Assembly: GCF_000165425.1 (NCBI RefSeq)
Contig: NW_001799619.1
Span: forward strand, 675,370 to 739,369
Direction: 5' to 3'
Source: Paramecium tetraurelia
Lineage: Eukaryota; Ciliophora; Oligohymenophorea; Peniculida; Parameciidae
Length of the DNA stretch: 64,000 nt
Shown: positions 1 to 11,140 of the stretch, piece after piece
Position numbering within the stretch: position 1 is the stretch's first letter
How the letters are laid out: each line of letters begins with the position of its first letter
Program-made: the position numbers and the translations under genes
Notes under the pieces: generated by a model
The model's input: the letters and a program-made list of their open reading frames with translations, nothing else
Told to the model about the DNA's origin: nothing
Database searches by the model: none

Positions 1-448
1 ACCAATCTATTTCCTATTGACACAAGTACTATACTAATGAATTAATTAGACATTCGATGTGTTCCATGTATCTGTTAGTTACAATGCATATAGAATGATT
101 GGTTATGACAAATTGCTGATAAGCTTTATCAAGTATATTCCATAAGTATACTGGAATTACAAAAGGAAGAAAACACTAGGTTGGAACATTTGGGTAAGTC
201 TATTGGATATAACAGGTGGACTGTTATCTGTTCTGTAAACTATAATGGATCAATTTATTTAAGATGGTAAGCTATGTCTATAATTAGTAAACAACGAGAT
301 AAACCCAGTCAAATTTGCATTGGGGTTGCTGACAATTGGTTTTGATTCGATTTTGATCTTCTAACATTATTTTCTATATCCACCAAAGAAGGAAACTTAG
401 GTTATGGATTATGTCACAATGAAGGATAATGGAATAGATGATATATGA
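1..448 (+). CDS. Cystinosin-like lysosomal transporter, C-terminal part (5' end outside window)
   Basis: Cystinosins are PQ-loop proteins that export cystine from lysosomes with protons. The visible part carries the second PQ-loop (KYIPQVYWNYKRKKTLGW) followed by LLDITGGLLS, matching the family pattern of a Pro-Gln pair, a Lys/Asn-rich loop and a D(F/I)TGG helix. The last helix reads FALGLLTIGFDSILIFQHYF, again as in cystinosin. The gene ends at TGA 446-448. One 21-nt intron is predicted near 272-292. The N-terminal helices lie left of the window. The next gene converges on it with only 36 nt between the stops. Family assignment is from motifs seen in the sequence; substrate is inferred from the family. 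Confidence 0.85.
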
Positions 449-484
449 TAAATACTAGATTATACACATTATAATTAGAGAATA

Positions 485-1712
485 TCAATGATGCTTATGG
501 ATCTCCATTTTTCTTACATTTGCACACCTAGCATCTTAATCTGCATTGATCTCAAAGTCAGCAGTTATTCCTATCTTAAAACTATCATTTTGATGTCTTT
601 GTTAAAAGCGAGATCTCTTTTCATTTGGACTTAATGACTCATTTCTAAAGTATTCTAACTATAATGCTTCTTGAGCATTCACTCTTTTGCAAGGATCCAT
701 CTCAAGCATAGCTCGTATTAAACGAATTGCCTATTTGGGTGTGTTGGCTTTCTCTAAGACCTTGAAGTCGATGGAACCATTCCTTAAGATGTTGTAAAAA
801 ACATTGGATTCTTGCATATATCGAATGGGATGTATATCTTCTCCTGAATATAATTTATATAAGATCGCTCCACAACTGTAGACATCCATTTTGTCATTTT
901 GGATAGGACTGTCTTGTAAGGCTTCAGGAGCAGTATACATGCCATATAATATTGGCTTAGCATTTGTGTCATCTTATTTCATTGCAAAGTTGAAATCTAC
1001 CAATTTCAAACTATCCAGTTTTCCAGATTGTGCAAACATTATATTGGCTGGTTTGATATCTCTGTGGACTATTCCCTCACCCTTCAAATAAACCAAAGCT
1101 TACAAGAGAGCCTTAGATTTAGTTATTTATATTAATACCTAAATAATAATTTTGCACTGTTAATGTGTTGTAATTAGATTTCTCTCAATTAATTTTGATA
1201 GCGTTTGACCTCCCATTAGTTCCATTATTATATAATAATATTGCTCTCCCTAAAAGTATTCTTTGAATTGGATGATATGACTATGTTCCAAGTTCTGATG
1301 CATCCTGATTTCCTAATAAAAATCATCTTTTCTTTCCAAACATTTCAATGCCCACAAGGATTTGTTTACGGTGTCTTCCACTCTAAACACTTTACTATCT
1401 GCTCCTTCTCCAATTTAATTACTACACTTAAACAAGTTCACTATGCCATCAAAAACTATCTTGCCTCCTATTAATCTACGCATTTCCTCTAATTCCTTGT
1501 GATTCCCTTTAAAAAACTTCACTTTCTTCTTAACTATGATTCCAAAGGCATGGATTCTTTGTTGTTCTGTGTACCAATAGACTTTGTTGTCAAAATTAAG
1601 AGGGCAAACATACTTAGTCTTCTGGGATTTAAACTATTATAAGGGTTTGAGAATATACCTAGTTAATTCGAATTTAATCAGTAAGGATATTCACAGTATA
1701 ATAGGAATTCAT
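485..1712 (-). CDS. Ser/Thr protein kinase with N-terminal PH-like segment and DFN in place of DFG
   Basis: Predicted 391 aa after removal of two introns (1634-1658 and 1132-1158). Kinase landmarks are in order: glycine loop IGEGADSKVF, ALKCL with the ATP lysine, catalytic loop HRDIKPANIMF, then DFNFA where most kinases have DFG, then MYTAPEAL as the APE motif and DVYSCGAILYKL for helix F. The first about 100 residues are beta-rich (VYWYTEQQRIHAFGIIV) and may be a PH-like domain, which is an inference. The start chosen gives MNSYYTVNIL and joins in phase. The DFG glycine is replaced by Asn, so activity may be altered. Substrate unknown. Confidence 0.85.
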
Positions 1713-1877
1713 GAAATAATGGATACGCTCGCAAGTAAAGGAAAGATTTACTGGTAATGACATGGGGGCTTCAACAATATATATTTTATTATTTATAAGA
1801 AACACAATAACTAATATAAAAGAGAAATATAGGAAAGCCATTTATATAGTGATGCGGGATTTCAAAACTGTGATAAT

Positions 1878-2231
1878 TCAATCATTATTAAGCAATAAAT
1901 TCCTGCCATACTTTTTCAATGCATAAACTACATCCATGGCTTAAACGGTATTTCTTTAGGCATGTTCAGTGTAAATGATGGCATCTTTGACCAAGGATGA
2001 CAAGAAATTAACTATGACATCTCTAATTTAAGATTTGCATACGAAATCATACCTAGTTGTCGGATAAGAATCTGATGAAATTCTTTTAACTCCTCCTCTT
2101 CGAGCCAGTCTACGTATGTCACCATTAGTGATGTGTTACCCTCCCTTCTTCTCTTTATTCATTCTACTCTTGTGTCTTTTAGCACCTGCTAGCTTACCCT
2201 ATCCCATACGTTTGCCCTTTTGGTTGTCCAT
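1878..2231 (-). CDS. Highly divergent histone H4 variant
   Basis: Predicted 107 aa with one 30-nt intron (2023-2052). The histone-fold core is unmistakable: AKRH in the tail, then IRRLARRGGVKRIS, YTEHAQRNTV and AMDVVYALKKYGR are H4 signatures. Elsewhere it departs strongly from canonical H4. The N-tail starts MDNQKGKRMGQGKLAGAKRH and is longer before alpha-1, the loop after KRIS is SDSYPTTR, helix 2 reads DVIVNFLSSLVKDAIIY, and the C-terminus is LLLNND rather than GFGG. H4 is normally almost invariant, so this is probably a specialised or fast-evolving copy. The frame is intact, which argues against a decayed gene. Confidence 0.88.
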
Positions 2232-2326
2232 TCCAATGAGATTAATTTAAATTTAAATAAAAATAAGCGCTAATAATTTGTTTATTATAAGTTATATAAT
2301 CATTTTTTAATATTCGTAAATCATCA

Positions 2327-2791
2327 TCAACTGAAATACTTCATGTATCTAAAAATGAGATCTTCTGAAACAAATAGATCATAATTCAATAACTCCAATA
2401 CTTCCAATTCCATTTCATTCAACAATCTTAAAGAAATTCCACCCAACTTGGCGAAATATTTATTCGAGTATTTATGATCATCCCAAAATTTAATACAAAT
2501 AACTAACAAGACCAATGTGAGTGTATATAAACTAGCTTAATCCAACCATAAATGTTCATTTTTAGTAGTAAATCTATCAAGATATATTAACACTATTGCA
2601 TAACATTGAATTGAACAATCACTATAAAGCAGAAGACGTTTCAAGTAGTCAGAATAACCAATTTTAGGAAGAGTTCTCTGTGAAAACTTACAAATTTTTC
2701 CACTAGAATTCCATCTATATATTATTTGACCACTTAATTTCAGAAACATTTCAGACGTCTAGTCTACATTGTAGTCTAGAGCTGAAGTCAT
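2327..2791 (-). CDS. Small Pho80/U-type cyclin
   Basis: Intronless, 154 aa. The cyclin-box features are visible: IGYSDYLKRLLLYSDCSIQC for helix 1, AIVLIYLDRF for helix 2 (typical YLDR), LVLLVICIKFWDD for helix 3 and LLNEMELEVLELLNYDLFVS for helix 5. Spacing and the short length match PHO80-like (type U/P) cyclins, which pair with CDKs in nutrient or cell-cycle control. The start ATG follows a short AT-rich gap. The CDK partner cannot be told from the window. Confidence 0.82.
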
Positions 2792-2903
2792 CCTTTCTTG
2801 ATTGATAAATTATTTTTTTAAAATATAATTAATGATCAATAATATTTCTTTAATTATTTAAGATTTCTTACACCTATATATTTTATATCTGATAATATTT
2901 TTA

Positions 2904-3218
2904 TCATTTCCTTATTGCTTTCCTCAAAATTGCAATTCCAAAACCAAGACTCAATCCCACAATGCTCATTCCCAAATACTTCTTCGGGTCCTACACATCC
3001 CAACAATACACTTTCAAAATCGAATGCGTTCCAAATACTCTATTCACCTCAGAATAAATTTGAGCATTGTTATATCCCTTCCTCAACAATTTCCTCACAA
3101 TATCCCTTTACTCCTTAGCACATGGAGTCTCTATGAATTCAATCGTTGAATTCACACTCTCCCCATCCAAACTTCGAATCCCTTTGCAAATCTCCAAGAA
3201 CCTTTCTTCTCTTTCCAT
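2904..3218 (-). CDS. Small protein of unknown function with a C-terminal hydrophobic segment
   Basis: A 104-aa intronless frame beginning MEREERFLEICKGIR and ending in TGA 2904-2906. Residues about 55-80 (DIVRKLLRKGYNNAQIYSEV) look like a short helical module. A hydrophobic stretch (YLGMSIVGLSLGFGIAIL) near the C-terminus could anchor it in a membrane. I do not recognise a family. The same frame stays open upstream of the ATG, so a more distant start is possible, but the first ATG gives a compact protein. Confidence 0.55.
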
Positions 3219-3342
3219 TTTATAATCTTAATAATAAAATTAACTTAATTCAACACCCTAAGAATAATCCAATCCATCCCCCCTAATTATCATCTCATTG
3301 CTTCTATTCCTACAACTCCTGTGCACAACCCTCACTTCATAA

Positions 3343-3901
3343 TCATTTTTCAAATTGAATTTGATCCTCAGAATTATTTGACATGTTATCTAAATTTGTA
3401 GTATTTTGATAGTTTAGATCTATTTAGAATAAATGCGTAAAAGTCACCCCTAAACTATAATCTCCATCTTAATCATATATATTCTGCAGATCCACTTTTA
3501 AATTTCTGATTTATTTACAATTTAGTTTTTGTTGAACCTTGCCATTTCATACATACAACTAAATGCCTATTGAAAATAATGTCCAAATCATTCCCAATAA
3601 TTCTCCATTTACTTATTTTTAGAGTGATCTTATGGGTAAATTTAGAACATAAATCTTATGAGTAAGGAATTGCTTTGTATGTTTAATATGATTTTAAAGG
3701 CTGATGAATATTAGATAACTATTCGACTTTTACAAAAACCTATTCCATCCAATTTATTCTATCATATCTCTCAGGTAAAAATACTCCATTTAGTAAAGAA
3801 CATCCTTATCATCAACACTTTTTAACTCATACTGTATCTCTGCAGGTTGTATATCTTTTATTTATTGACACTACTCTCCTTGCCTAGTTATAATATTTCA
3901 T
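3343..3901 (-). CDS. Hypothetical protein with three predicted mini-introns
   Basis: A reading frame can be followed from ATG 3901 (MKYYNQARRVV) to TGA 3343-3345 if three short introns are removed: about 28 nt near 3807-3834, about 26 nt near 3768-3793, and a third of 19 or 22 nt near 3530 whose exact borders I could not fix. The result is about 161 aa, beta-rich in the middle (KITLKISKWRIIGNDLDIIF) with an acidic Asn/Ser-rich C-terminus ending SEDQIQFEK. No family recognised. Gene existence is moderately supported by the convergence of splice phases; the exact protein is not certain. Confidence 0.45.
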
Positions 3902-3987
3902 CAGATTATTCTATATATTTATAAATAATATCAATACTTGAAATTTAATACGATTCTAATTCTAAAATTATATATAATTCATATTAT

Positions 3988-6900
3988 ATGTTTAATCAAA
4001 ATTCCTCTTCATTATCCCAAGGATAATAGTAGACTCCGACCAATTAGAAAGTTAGTGAAATTTAGGCCTAGTAATTCCCTCCAGTTGGATCAAACTTTAT
4101 TAAAACTGTATAAATTCCGAATTAAAATTCATAAATTGCATTACAACCAGGCTAATCAGTGCCCAGTAACTTTTAGATTACTTTAAACCAACAGTCCTAA
4201 GTTAATAAACTTGCCCAGAATTTGGTAAACCTTCAAATCTAGATTAGCAGAATCCTATAAATTTTCCGATTCCTCAAATTTAATAGGTTGTTCAACCTGC
4301 CTCAATCTAAATCAATTAGACCAATTTGAACAATCAACAATTCCCATAACACCCATAGACAAAGTCAGTGGTTAATCAATTAATACAACCTCAAAATTAA
4401 CCTCAAGTTCATTTATGTATAATTCTATTAAAATATTTGTTTAGAGTAATAACCTATATTGGAGTTCAAACAAGTTCCTTATCTGGAAAATAATGAATTA
4501 AGTAATTAAAATAATAGTAACTTACTCTAGAATTGAAGAAGGATCACTTAGATCAATTGGAAGAGAAATCTAAGGAACTTTCAAGATAATTAGAAGAAAT
4601 GAATCTAAAAATGAGTAACTTGAACCAATAGAGATAATAATTTTTAGGGAGAATATAAAATCTCAAAAAAGAAATTGATGCAGAAGAAACAAAAAGGAAA
4701 TAACTCACTCAATAACTAGAAAATTAATAATAGACTTTAGATTCTAAAAAGTCAGAATTAAAAGTTCAATTCGATGAGGCATAAATAGAGAGGAATGAAT
4801 TTTAAACATAACTGGGTATGGAAGTTCAAAGGATCAATCAACTGACTTAAGAATATAGAGAATCTGTCAAAAGCACAACTAGTGACTCGACCAAATAAAT
4901 ATAATCAAGACTTGATTAATTATACGAATAAAATCGAAAATTGAAAGACGAATTAGAATTACAACAAGAAAGCTAATAAACTAACTAAAATAAAGAGCAT
5001 TAAATATAGAGATTATAAGAAATTGTTGAAAGCAAAGAAAGATACAAAAGGTAAGTTGATTAAGAATCGAAACTAATACAAGATGACATTGATTAGTATG
5101 AGTCTCAAATACAAATGAGGGATCAAAATATCAATCAGTTAAGTTTCGAATTAAAATAAGAAGAGAAAAAACTCAAAACCTTAATTTAATAGGTTGATTC
5201 TATGAAAGAATAGATCAAACTCAATGATGATAGAATTCGTCTAAAAAGTTAACAGATTTCCTAATTAGAGGAGAAAGCCTTGTCTGTCTTTAAAAATTCT
5301 GGAAATAGGTAGTAGTTAAATGCCCTAAAACAAGATGTTGAACATCAGGATTTGATGTATGATCAAGAATTAAGGAAAAAGTAAGGAGAAATTACACAAT
5401 CAAAAATAGCTTTGGGAAACAATAAAAAATAATAAAAAGAACTTGAAGAAAATCAAAGACAACTTAAAATAAAGTAAGGAAAGGAATTGCAAATGAAGTT
5501 TAAAGAGAGCTTTGGTTAACTTGAAGTTTGCTTCTTAATAGATTCAACAGCGTAAGGAATTTCAATTTATTGTTAGATCAATGGAGCCTTATAAGAGATA
5601 AGCTCAGCTTTGTGTTAAAGGAAGTGTGAAGGCAATCAAAGTATTAACATAGAGAGACACAAGTTGGTCTACTGTATGTTACGTTGATACAGACATCTTA
5701 CCAAAGTTGGGAGGAATGTATCAATAGTATGGGTTCACAAGAGATTCAAATGAATTAGAAAGGTTTATTGAATAAGTCAAATGTACTCCTAATAGAGATT
5801 TGCCAGAAGATGTAGAAGGAGGCATGAAATAAATGTTGAATAATATACCCTGGTAAACCAAATTTAAGTTAGCTATATTAATTTGTGATTGCCCATGTCA
5901 TGGAACTAAGTTCCATAATTATCGTAAAAATGAGGATTTCTAACCAGATGCTGATTTCACTCCAACTATCGAAAGAATGATTTAGGAGGAAATATTCTTC
6001 ATAGGAATTATATTTACTAAACATACAATCAAGATGTATGAGGAAATAACAAAAATATATCAGAGACACGGAAAGGAAGAATATTTTATTTTATCAGATT
6101 TAAGTAATATTTCTTAAGACTTATAATATGAAAAATTAACTGAAGTCTTAAGCTTTGCATCTGCATAAGCAACATAAACAAATGTGAAAACTACAAGAAC
6201 CTTAAACCAAGCCAATGCCATTTTAAAAAATGAAGAAAGCAAAAATTCCCCTGCTAGTCCAGTTGAAGCCCTTTGCAAAGTCGATCTCAAGTAAGGTCTA
6301 AATGCAGACAATGCTGTAAGAGAGACTTTTAAGGTCTTTAGACTTTAAATGAAAGAAGAATCTTTCTAAGAGAAAATGAAAGCCATTTAGAATATTGGAG
6401 TTAATGATTTCTCATTGATTGAAGAAAATGATTGGGATTGCTTGAGATCAAAAAATGCATTTGCAAAAGGAGCAATGAAAGCAGCCTTTTTGATGATTAA
6501 ATCTAAAAATATGGGTTCTAAGAATGAATTCTACGTTTGTAAGACTCCTTTGAATATGCAACCCTATCCAAATTAGGAGAGTGCTATTAAAGAATGCATA
6601 TTGCATTTAGTGAGTCAGAAGTGGTTGAGAAAGTATTACAAGGATTTGGATGAAGTAGCAGCATCAACAAAATAGCAATATCCACAAATCAGTTACTCAG
6701 ATATTCTCTTGCTCCAAGATGCAAATAGTATATTTATGTTTTATAATAGAAAAATTTTGGTTGGCTGAGAGATTCTTTGAAGGTAATTTTATTAAGTACA
6801 ATAACAATTGGGGATTTGTGAATAGCTCAACGGATGATATTAATAAATTAGCTCAATGCTTTTCTTATTATACATACTTCAAAAGCGATTATCAATATTT

Positions 6901-7107
6901 GATATGCGATATTCAAGGAGTTGGTACTTGTTTGACAGATCCTGCAATTTGTACTAAAAATAGTATTAGAGTAATTCTATTATTTAAGATCACAAAATCG
7001 ATCCAACTGATATGGGCGAGGAAGGAATAGGAAGATATGTAGTGTCATTTGGGGCAGTTAAGAATAGTTGCACAAATATATTAAAGGCATTAAAAATAGA
7101 ATTATGA
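3988..7107 (+). CDS. vWA-domain alpha-kinase (VWKA-like) with long Gln-rich coiled coil
   Basis: Predicted 988 aa with six introns (4225-4247, 4417-4444, 4502-4530, 5552-5576, 6728-6749, 6963-6988). Residues 1 to about 160 are Gln/Pro/Asn-rich. About 165-490 is a strongly charged coiled coil. Near 495 a von Willebrand A fold starts with LIDSTASMEPY, a MIDAS-type DxTxS. The C-terminal about 210 residues are an alpha-kinase (MHCK/EF2K class): NAFAKGAMKAAFLMIK, YVCKTP with the ATP lysine, CFSYYTYFKSDYQYLICDIQG and LTDPAI. The last motif (GEEGIGRYVVSF then SCTNILKALKI) lacks the usual His and second Cys of the zinc site. Members of this class phosphorylate helical targets; substrate here is unknown. 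Confidence 0.85.
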
Positions 7108-7161
7108 TATTAAATAATAAGATAAAATATTGTCTATTAAGGAAGGAAATAAATATAATAA

Positions 7162-7959
7162 TCACTCTCTTATTGTGATTCCATTTAATTCTAACAGCTT
7201 ATCAAGTTACGTTTGCATCGTTTGCAAGATGTTTGTATTCTCTTTATTGAGTTGGATCACGATAAAGAAGATGGCAAAACAATCATTAATCATTTCCCCA
7301 CTATACTCCAAATAATGGGCTTGCCTTTCTCCATCGTCATTAGTTGGGATGATGTCTCCATAGATGAGCAGTTTAATTAAGGACATGATGAATGTTACTA
7401 TAATTATGAAAGATTCCGAATATCTATATTTGTACATCAACGATGTCTTATCCTATTGAAAAATGAATAGAAAATCTGTTAATGTTAAAAGTAATTAAAC
7501 ACTATATTCTATCCAATGAGAGGTAGGCTCAAATAATTCAGGGTTGAATAAAAATAGAATCAATGCTACTAATGTCCCTCCTATATTAATTATTATTAGA
7601 TATATCTTGTATGAATCCAATGTCACTATACCTGTTAATATGAGTACACATCCTTCGCTCAAAGCAAAAAAAAATGCTCCCCAAAAATCCAATTGGTGGA
7701 AAGGTAAATAAAAATATTCTTCTATTACTTCTTGTGTTTGAAAATTTGCAATAAATAAAGATAAATTGCAAAAGAAATTTAGAACAATCACTAAAACAAA
7801 GAAGGCAAAGATGAATTTTTTGAATTTATGTTCATTATAAATATGATTGTACAATAAGCTCTAATTTTACAAATTTAGTGAGCAATATTTTGACTTCTAT
7901 TTCTCTACAGTTTCTAGCGGTGTAATTTGAGGATTAATTTGATCCAAATTTTAACTCAT
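7162..7959 (-). CDS. Multi-pass membrane protein of unknown function
   Basis: Intronless, 265 aa, starting MSQNLDQINPQITPLE. After a hydrophilic N-terminus of about 45 residues come roughly six or seven hydrophobic helices, for example FIFAFFVLVIVLNFFCNLSL, GCVLILTGIVTLDSY, IIINIGGTLVALILFLF, SFIIIVTFIMSLIKLLIYG and CFAIFFIVIQL. A short hydrophilic tail ends ITIRE. It converges on the alpha-kinase gene with 54 nt between the stops and is divergent to another membrane protein gene starting at 8108. No family recognised. Confidence 0.7.
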
Positions 7960-8107
7960 TTTAGTTGAAAATCTTTAATTAATGAATCACCACATCTGAT
8001 TTAATCCGATTATTAAGTTACAGATAATCCGTCATCAAATAGAAAGCATATTTAATTTAGAATTAATTATCTTTGAATAAAGCACCAACTATTTGATATA
8101 TAAATAT

Positions 8108-9678
8108 ATGAATATTTATACATTGAAATTTGAGGAAAGCACCTTAGAGAATTCTTATCAATTACATAAATTCAATATATGGCAATGCCCCATTCTTATC
8201 TACACATATGTGTTATCAATAATAATTGTTGGCAGCAAACTAATATATTAATTAGTGATTCATGACTATATGTATTTGATACATAAAGTAGTAATACTCT
8301 TTATAGTAATACTGCTATGCATATTTTTTAAACATTTCAAGAAATTTCCAAATTTAACCTTGCTGTTAATCAACTTTTTACTTTTATCACTTGAAACCGA
8401 GACAAATTAGAATAATACTTATTATCAAGGATACTTGTTTGGATGTAATTAGATGCTTGCACATGCTATTCTATTCTTAGGTTCAGATTTTTTAGTTGGT
8501 TTGGGTGCGAATGTAGTTTTGGCAGTAGCAAGGGCAGTAATCACATATGTTAACGAAGATTATTTAACTTTTCAATAGTATCTCTACACTATTTTGATTA
8601 CTTTTGGGGTTTCTGGGTTATTATATTAATCAGAATTGTCATAAAGAAGGTCCTATTTATATTAAACGAAGGACACAACTTGGGGTATAAATTTAATAAA
8701 TCATTATTAGAAAAAATATTGCCATTTGTTATATGCAAGCCTTTTCTGATTTTTAAATTTGACAAGGAAGCTTTTTCCTTTTAATAAATTGCAATTAATA
8801 AGTCTTTGACAGATAGTTAAGAGATGTGTTTTGATTCAGTAGGTGATTTTCTAAAGGAATGCAAATATGATAAAATGACTCTTCAAAAATACTTATTTCA
8901 AAAGTATGAGAAGTTCAACACCTTGATTAATAAGATAGAATGTGAGAAATTAGAGATCTATTATAAAAAAAGTAGGATGAAAATAAAATTATTGATCTAT
9001 TGTGCTGATACGATTAGATTTATGATTGTTATTGAGGCTGTGGATTAAGCCTTTATAGATTTAAAATATAGATACTAGAACCACTTAAAGGAAATCACTT
9101 AAAAGTATAATAATCAACTGAAGAAACTTGCCAAATTATTACATAAAAAACTAAAGAAATGTAAAATGTAAATGATGAGTGAAGTGTCGATTTCTGTACT
9201 TGAATTCAGAATTTTGCAATCATTATAACTTACAAAACTAACCAGAATCAATATGTCCTAGCTATTTCAAAAATTTTATCAAATCTTTCACTCTAATTAT
9301 AAATATAAAATATATTTCATTTCAAAATAGGATTATGTGATTCATACCTATAAACCAGAACTATATTACTTTATCATATCAATTATTAGATAATCAAATC
9401 GAACTTCAGAAATATCCTTCATTATTGATTAAAATTAGGAAGCATAAGCTCCTTAACTATCGCTTTAAGGTATTGAGAAGCTGCCCGTGGATCATTAATT
9501 TTTATATTGTTAACGAATACTTTTTGAAAAGCATATCTAAGTGTTAAATTGTAATTTAGATTATTTATTTATAGCTCATTTTTGGATCTTCAAAGAAGTG
9601 CATTCCTCGTTTAATTAACTCTATACTTTTGATAATATTTCAAATGATCAATATAATCTGTTGAATTAGTAATTCTGA
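8108..9678 (+). CDS. Six-helix membrane protein with degenerate histidine-kinase-like tail (paralogue of 11141-12658)
   Basis: Predicted 514 aa with one 26-nt intron (8685-8710). Residues about 30-200 contain about six hydrophobic helices. The rest is cytosolic-looking: KPFLIFKFD, a segment ending FLKECKYDKMTLQKYLFQK, then a long helical stretch, then HTYKPELYYFIISIIRQS, which resembles the N-box position of a histidine-kinase ATPase domain, and later EKHIQVLNCNLDYL. It shares order and short motifs with the gene at 11141 (KPFLxFxFD, FLKEAKYGKRTLQ), so the two are paralogues. The link to histidine kinases is an inference from pattern only; no intact H-box or glycine-rich ATP lid is seen. Confidence 0.65.
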
Positions 9679-9728
9679 GATTCTTAATTTATAAGTTTTA
9701 TTTATGTTATGATGATAAATAAATTAAA

Positions 9729-11046
9729 ATGTTATTTCGTTGTTTATATAGGTTTCATTACACATTCCCTCAAAGAATAAGCCAAACAACCTATTACCTA
9801 CAAAATAAATAATATTTTGATTCATTGGTCGATCAACCCATCACTTCTTAACAATTTTAAGATTTGAAGCAATCATTGAAAAGCATCAAGGAAAACGAAG
9901 CCAAAATTGGAATCATACAAATAGCATTAGACAATGGTATAATGAAGGAGAAATTGGGAGAGATTAGAGAAATAATGAACTAATACAAGCATCTAATCGA
10001 ATCAAATAAATCATCGAATTAATTGTATTAGCATGACTTAGGAGATTACTATGAAAAGGAAGCATTACTATTATTGAGAGAGTGCAAAATGCAGGAATCC
10101 TTCGATCCTTTCAAAAAGGGACTTCAATAGTTTATTGATTTGTCCCAAGATAAGAATGCCTACATTATCAGAAGAATAGATTAGATTCTGGAGAGTATGA
10201 TAATAGTGATTGAAGACATGGGCTCGTTGGAGTAAGCAAGAGAACACATCAAATAGGGACTACAAGTAATGAATGACTGATTAATTTGATAGATATTCGA
10301 GTAGTTGCTTGGAAAATAGTCAGAGAAATACATTTAATATTTGAATAAGTTGGCTAATACATACTTACAAGTAGATAACCAGCAGGCTATAAATTTGCAT
10401 AAAGAGGCTCTTGAAATAATAGGAGAAATGAATGAAAATAATTTTTAATTATATTTGAAAACAGCAATTGAATTGATGATTACACAATTTAATTAAAAAT
10501 TTGATCAGAATTTATATGACACAATCAATAAAGGCTTATAATAATATGGTAATATTGACAGCGAACTTACTGTGTATTATCATGTAGTGATGAGTCATCT
10601 ATTTTATGATAACAAAAATTACTAGAAACAAGAGTTTCATCTTTAAGAGGCATTTAAGGTGTATTCAAATGAAAAATCCAGTTTATTAATGAATATTATT
10701 GCACAAAAATCTTTGATTTTGAAAAGCGAGCATAGGAATGACTTTTATAATGTGTTGATTACTGAACTTGATAAGGAATTCCAAGATGTTCTAGAATTAC
10801 AATATTATAAATGTAAACTAATATACGAAATAAATAAATAGAATGGCATAATTGAATTCGAAAATATGGTAATAAATTTGTTATATTCTAAAATAGTAAA
10901 CTAGGTTGTATAACTAAAAATTAACTTAATATATTGTTGATTTCACTTAATAATTGGCTAAAGACGGTTTAAAAGAGGAGGCGATAAGATTAATTGAAGG
11001 ATATCCTGAATATGATCACTTACTCAAAGCTTGGAAATAAAAATGA
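9729..11046 (+). CDS. Probable mitochondrial helical-repeat (TPR-like) protein
   Basis: Predicted 420 aa with introns at 10266-10292 and 10869-10896. The N-terminus MLFRCLYRFHYTFPQRISQT is Arg-rich, hydrophobic and free of acidic residues, as expected of a mitochondrial presequence. The remainder is all-helical, with pairs resembling TPR units (KYIQYLNKLANTYLQVDNQQ followed by AINLHKEALEIIGEMNE). It ends EAIRLIEGYPEYDHLLKAWKQK. It lies between two related membrane-protein genes on the same strand, with no evidence of shared function. The family is not firmly identified. Confidence 0.65.
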
Positions 11047-11140
11047 TTATTTAAATATGTTAAGATAGAGCTGGTTAAATTTCATATATATATAAGGATT
11101 TCATAAATCATTAATTTCAATTATTAAGAATTAATTATTA

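Noticed and set aside
4417-4530. Reading the alpha-kinase N-terminus without introns
   Set aside because: Runs into TGA and breaks the Gln/Pro-rich and coiled-coil pattern; two introns restore it.
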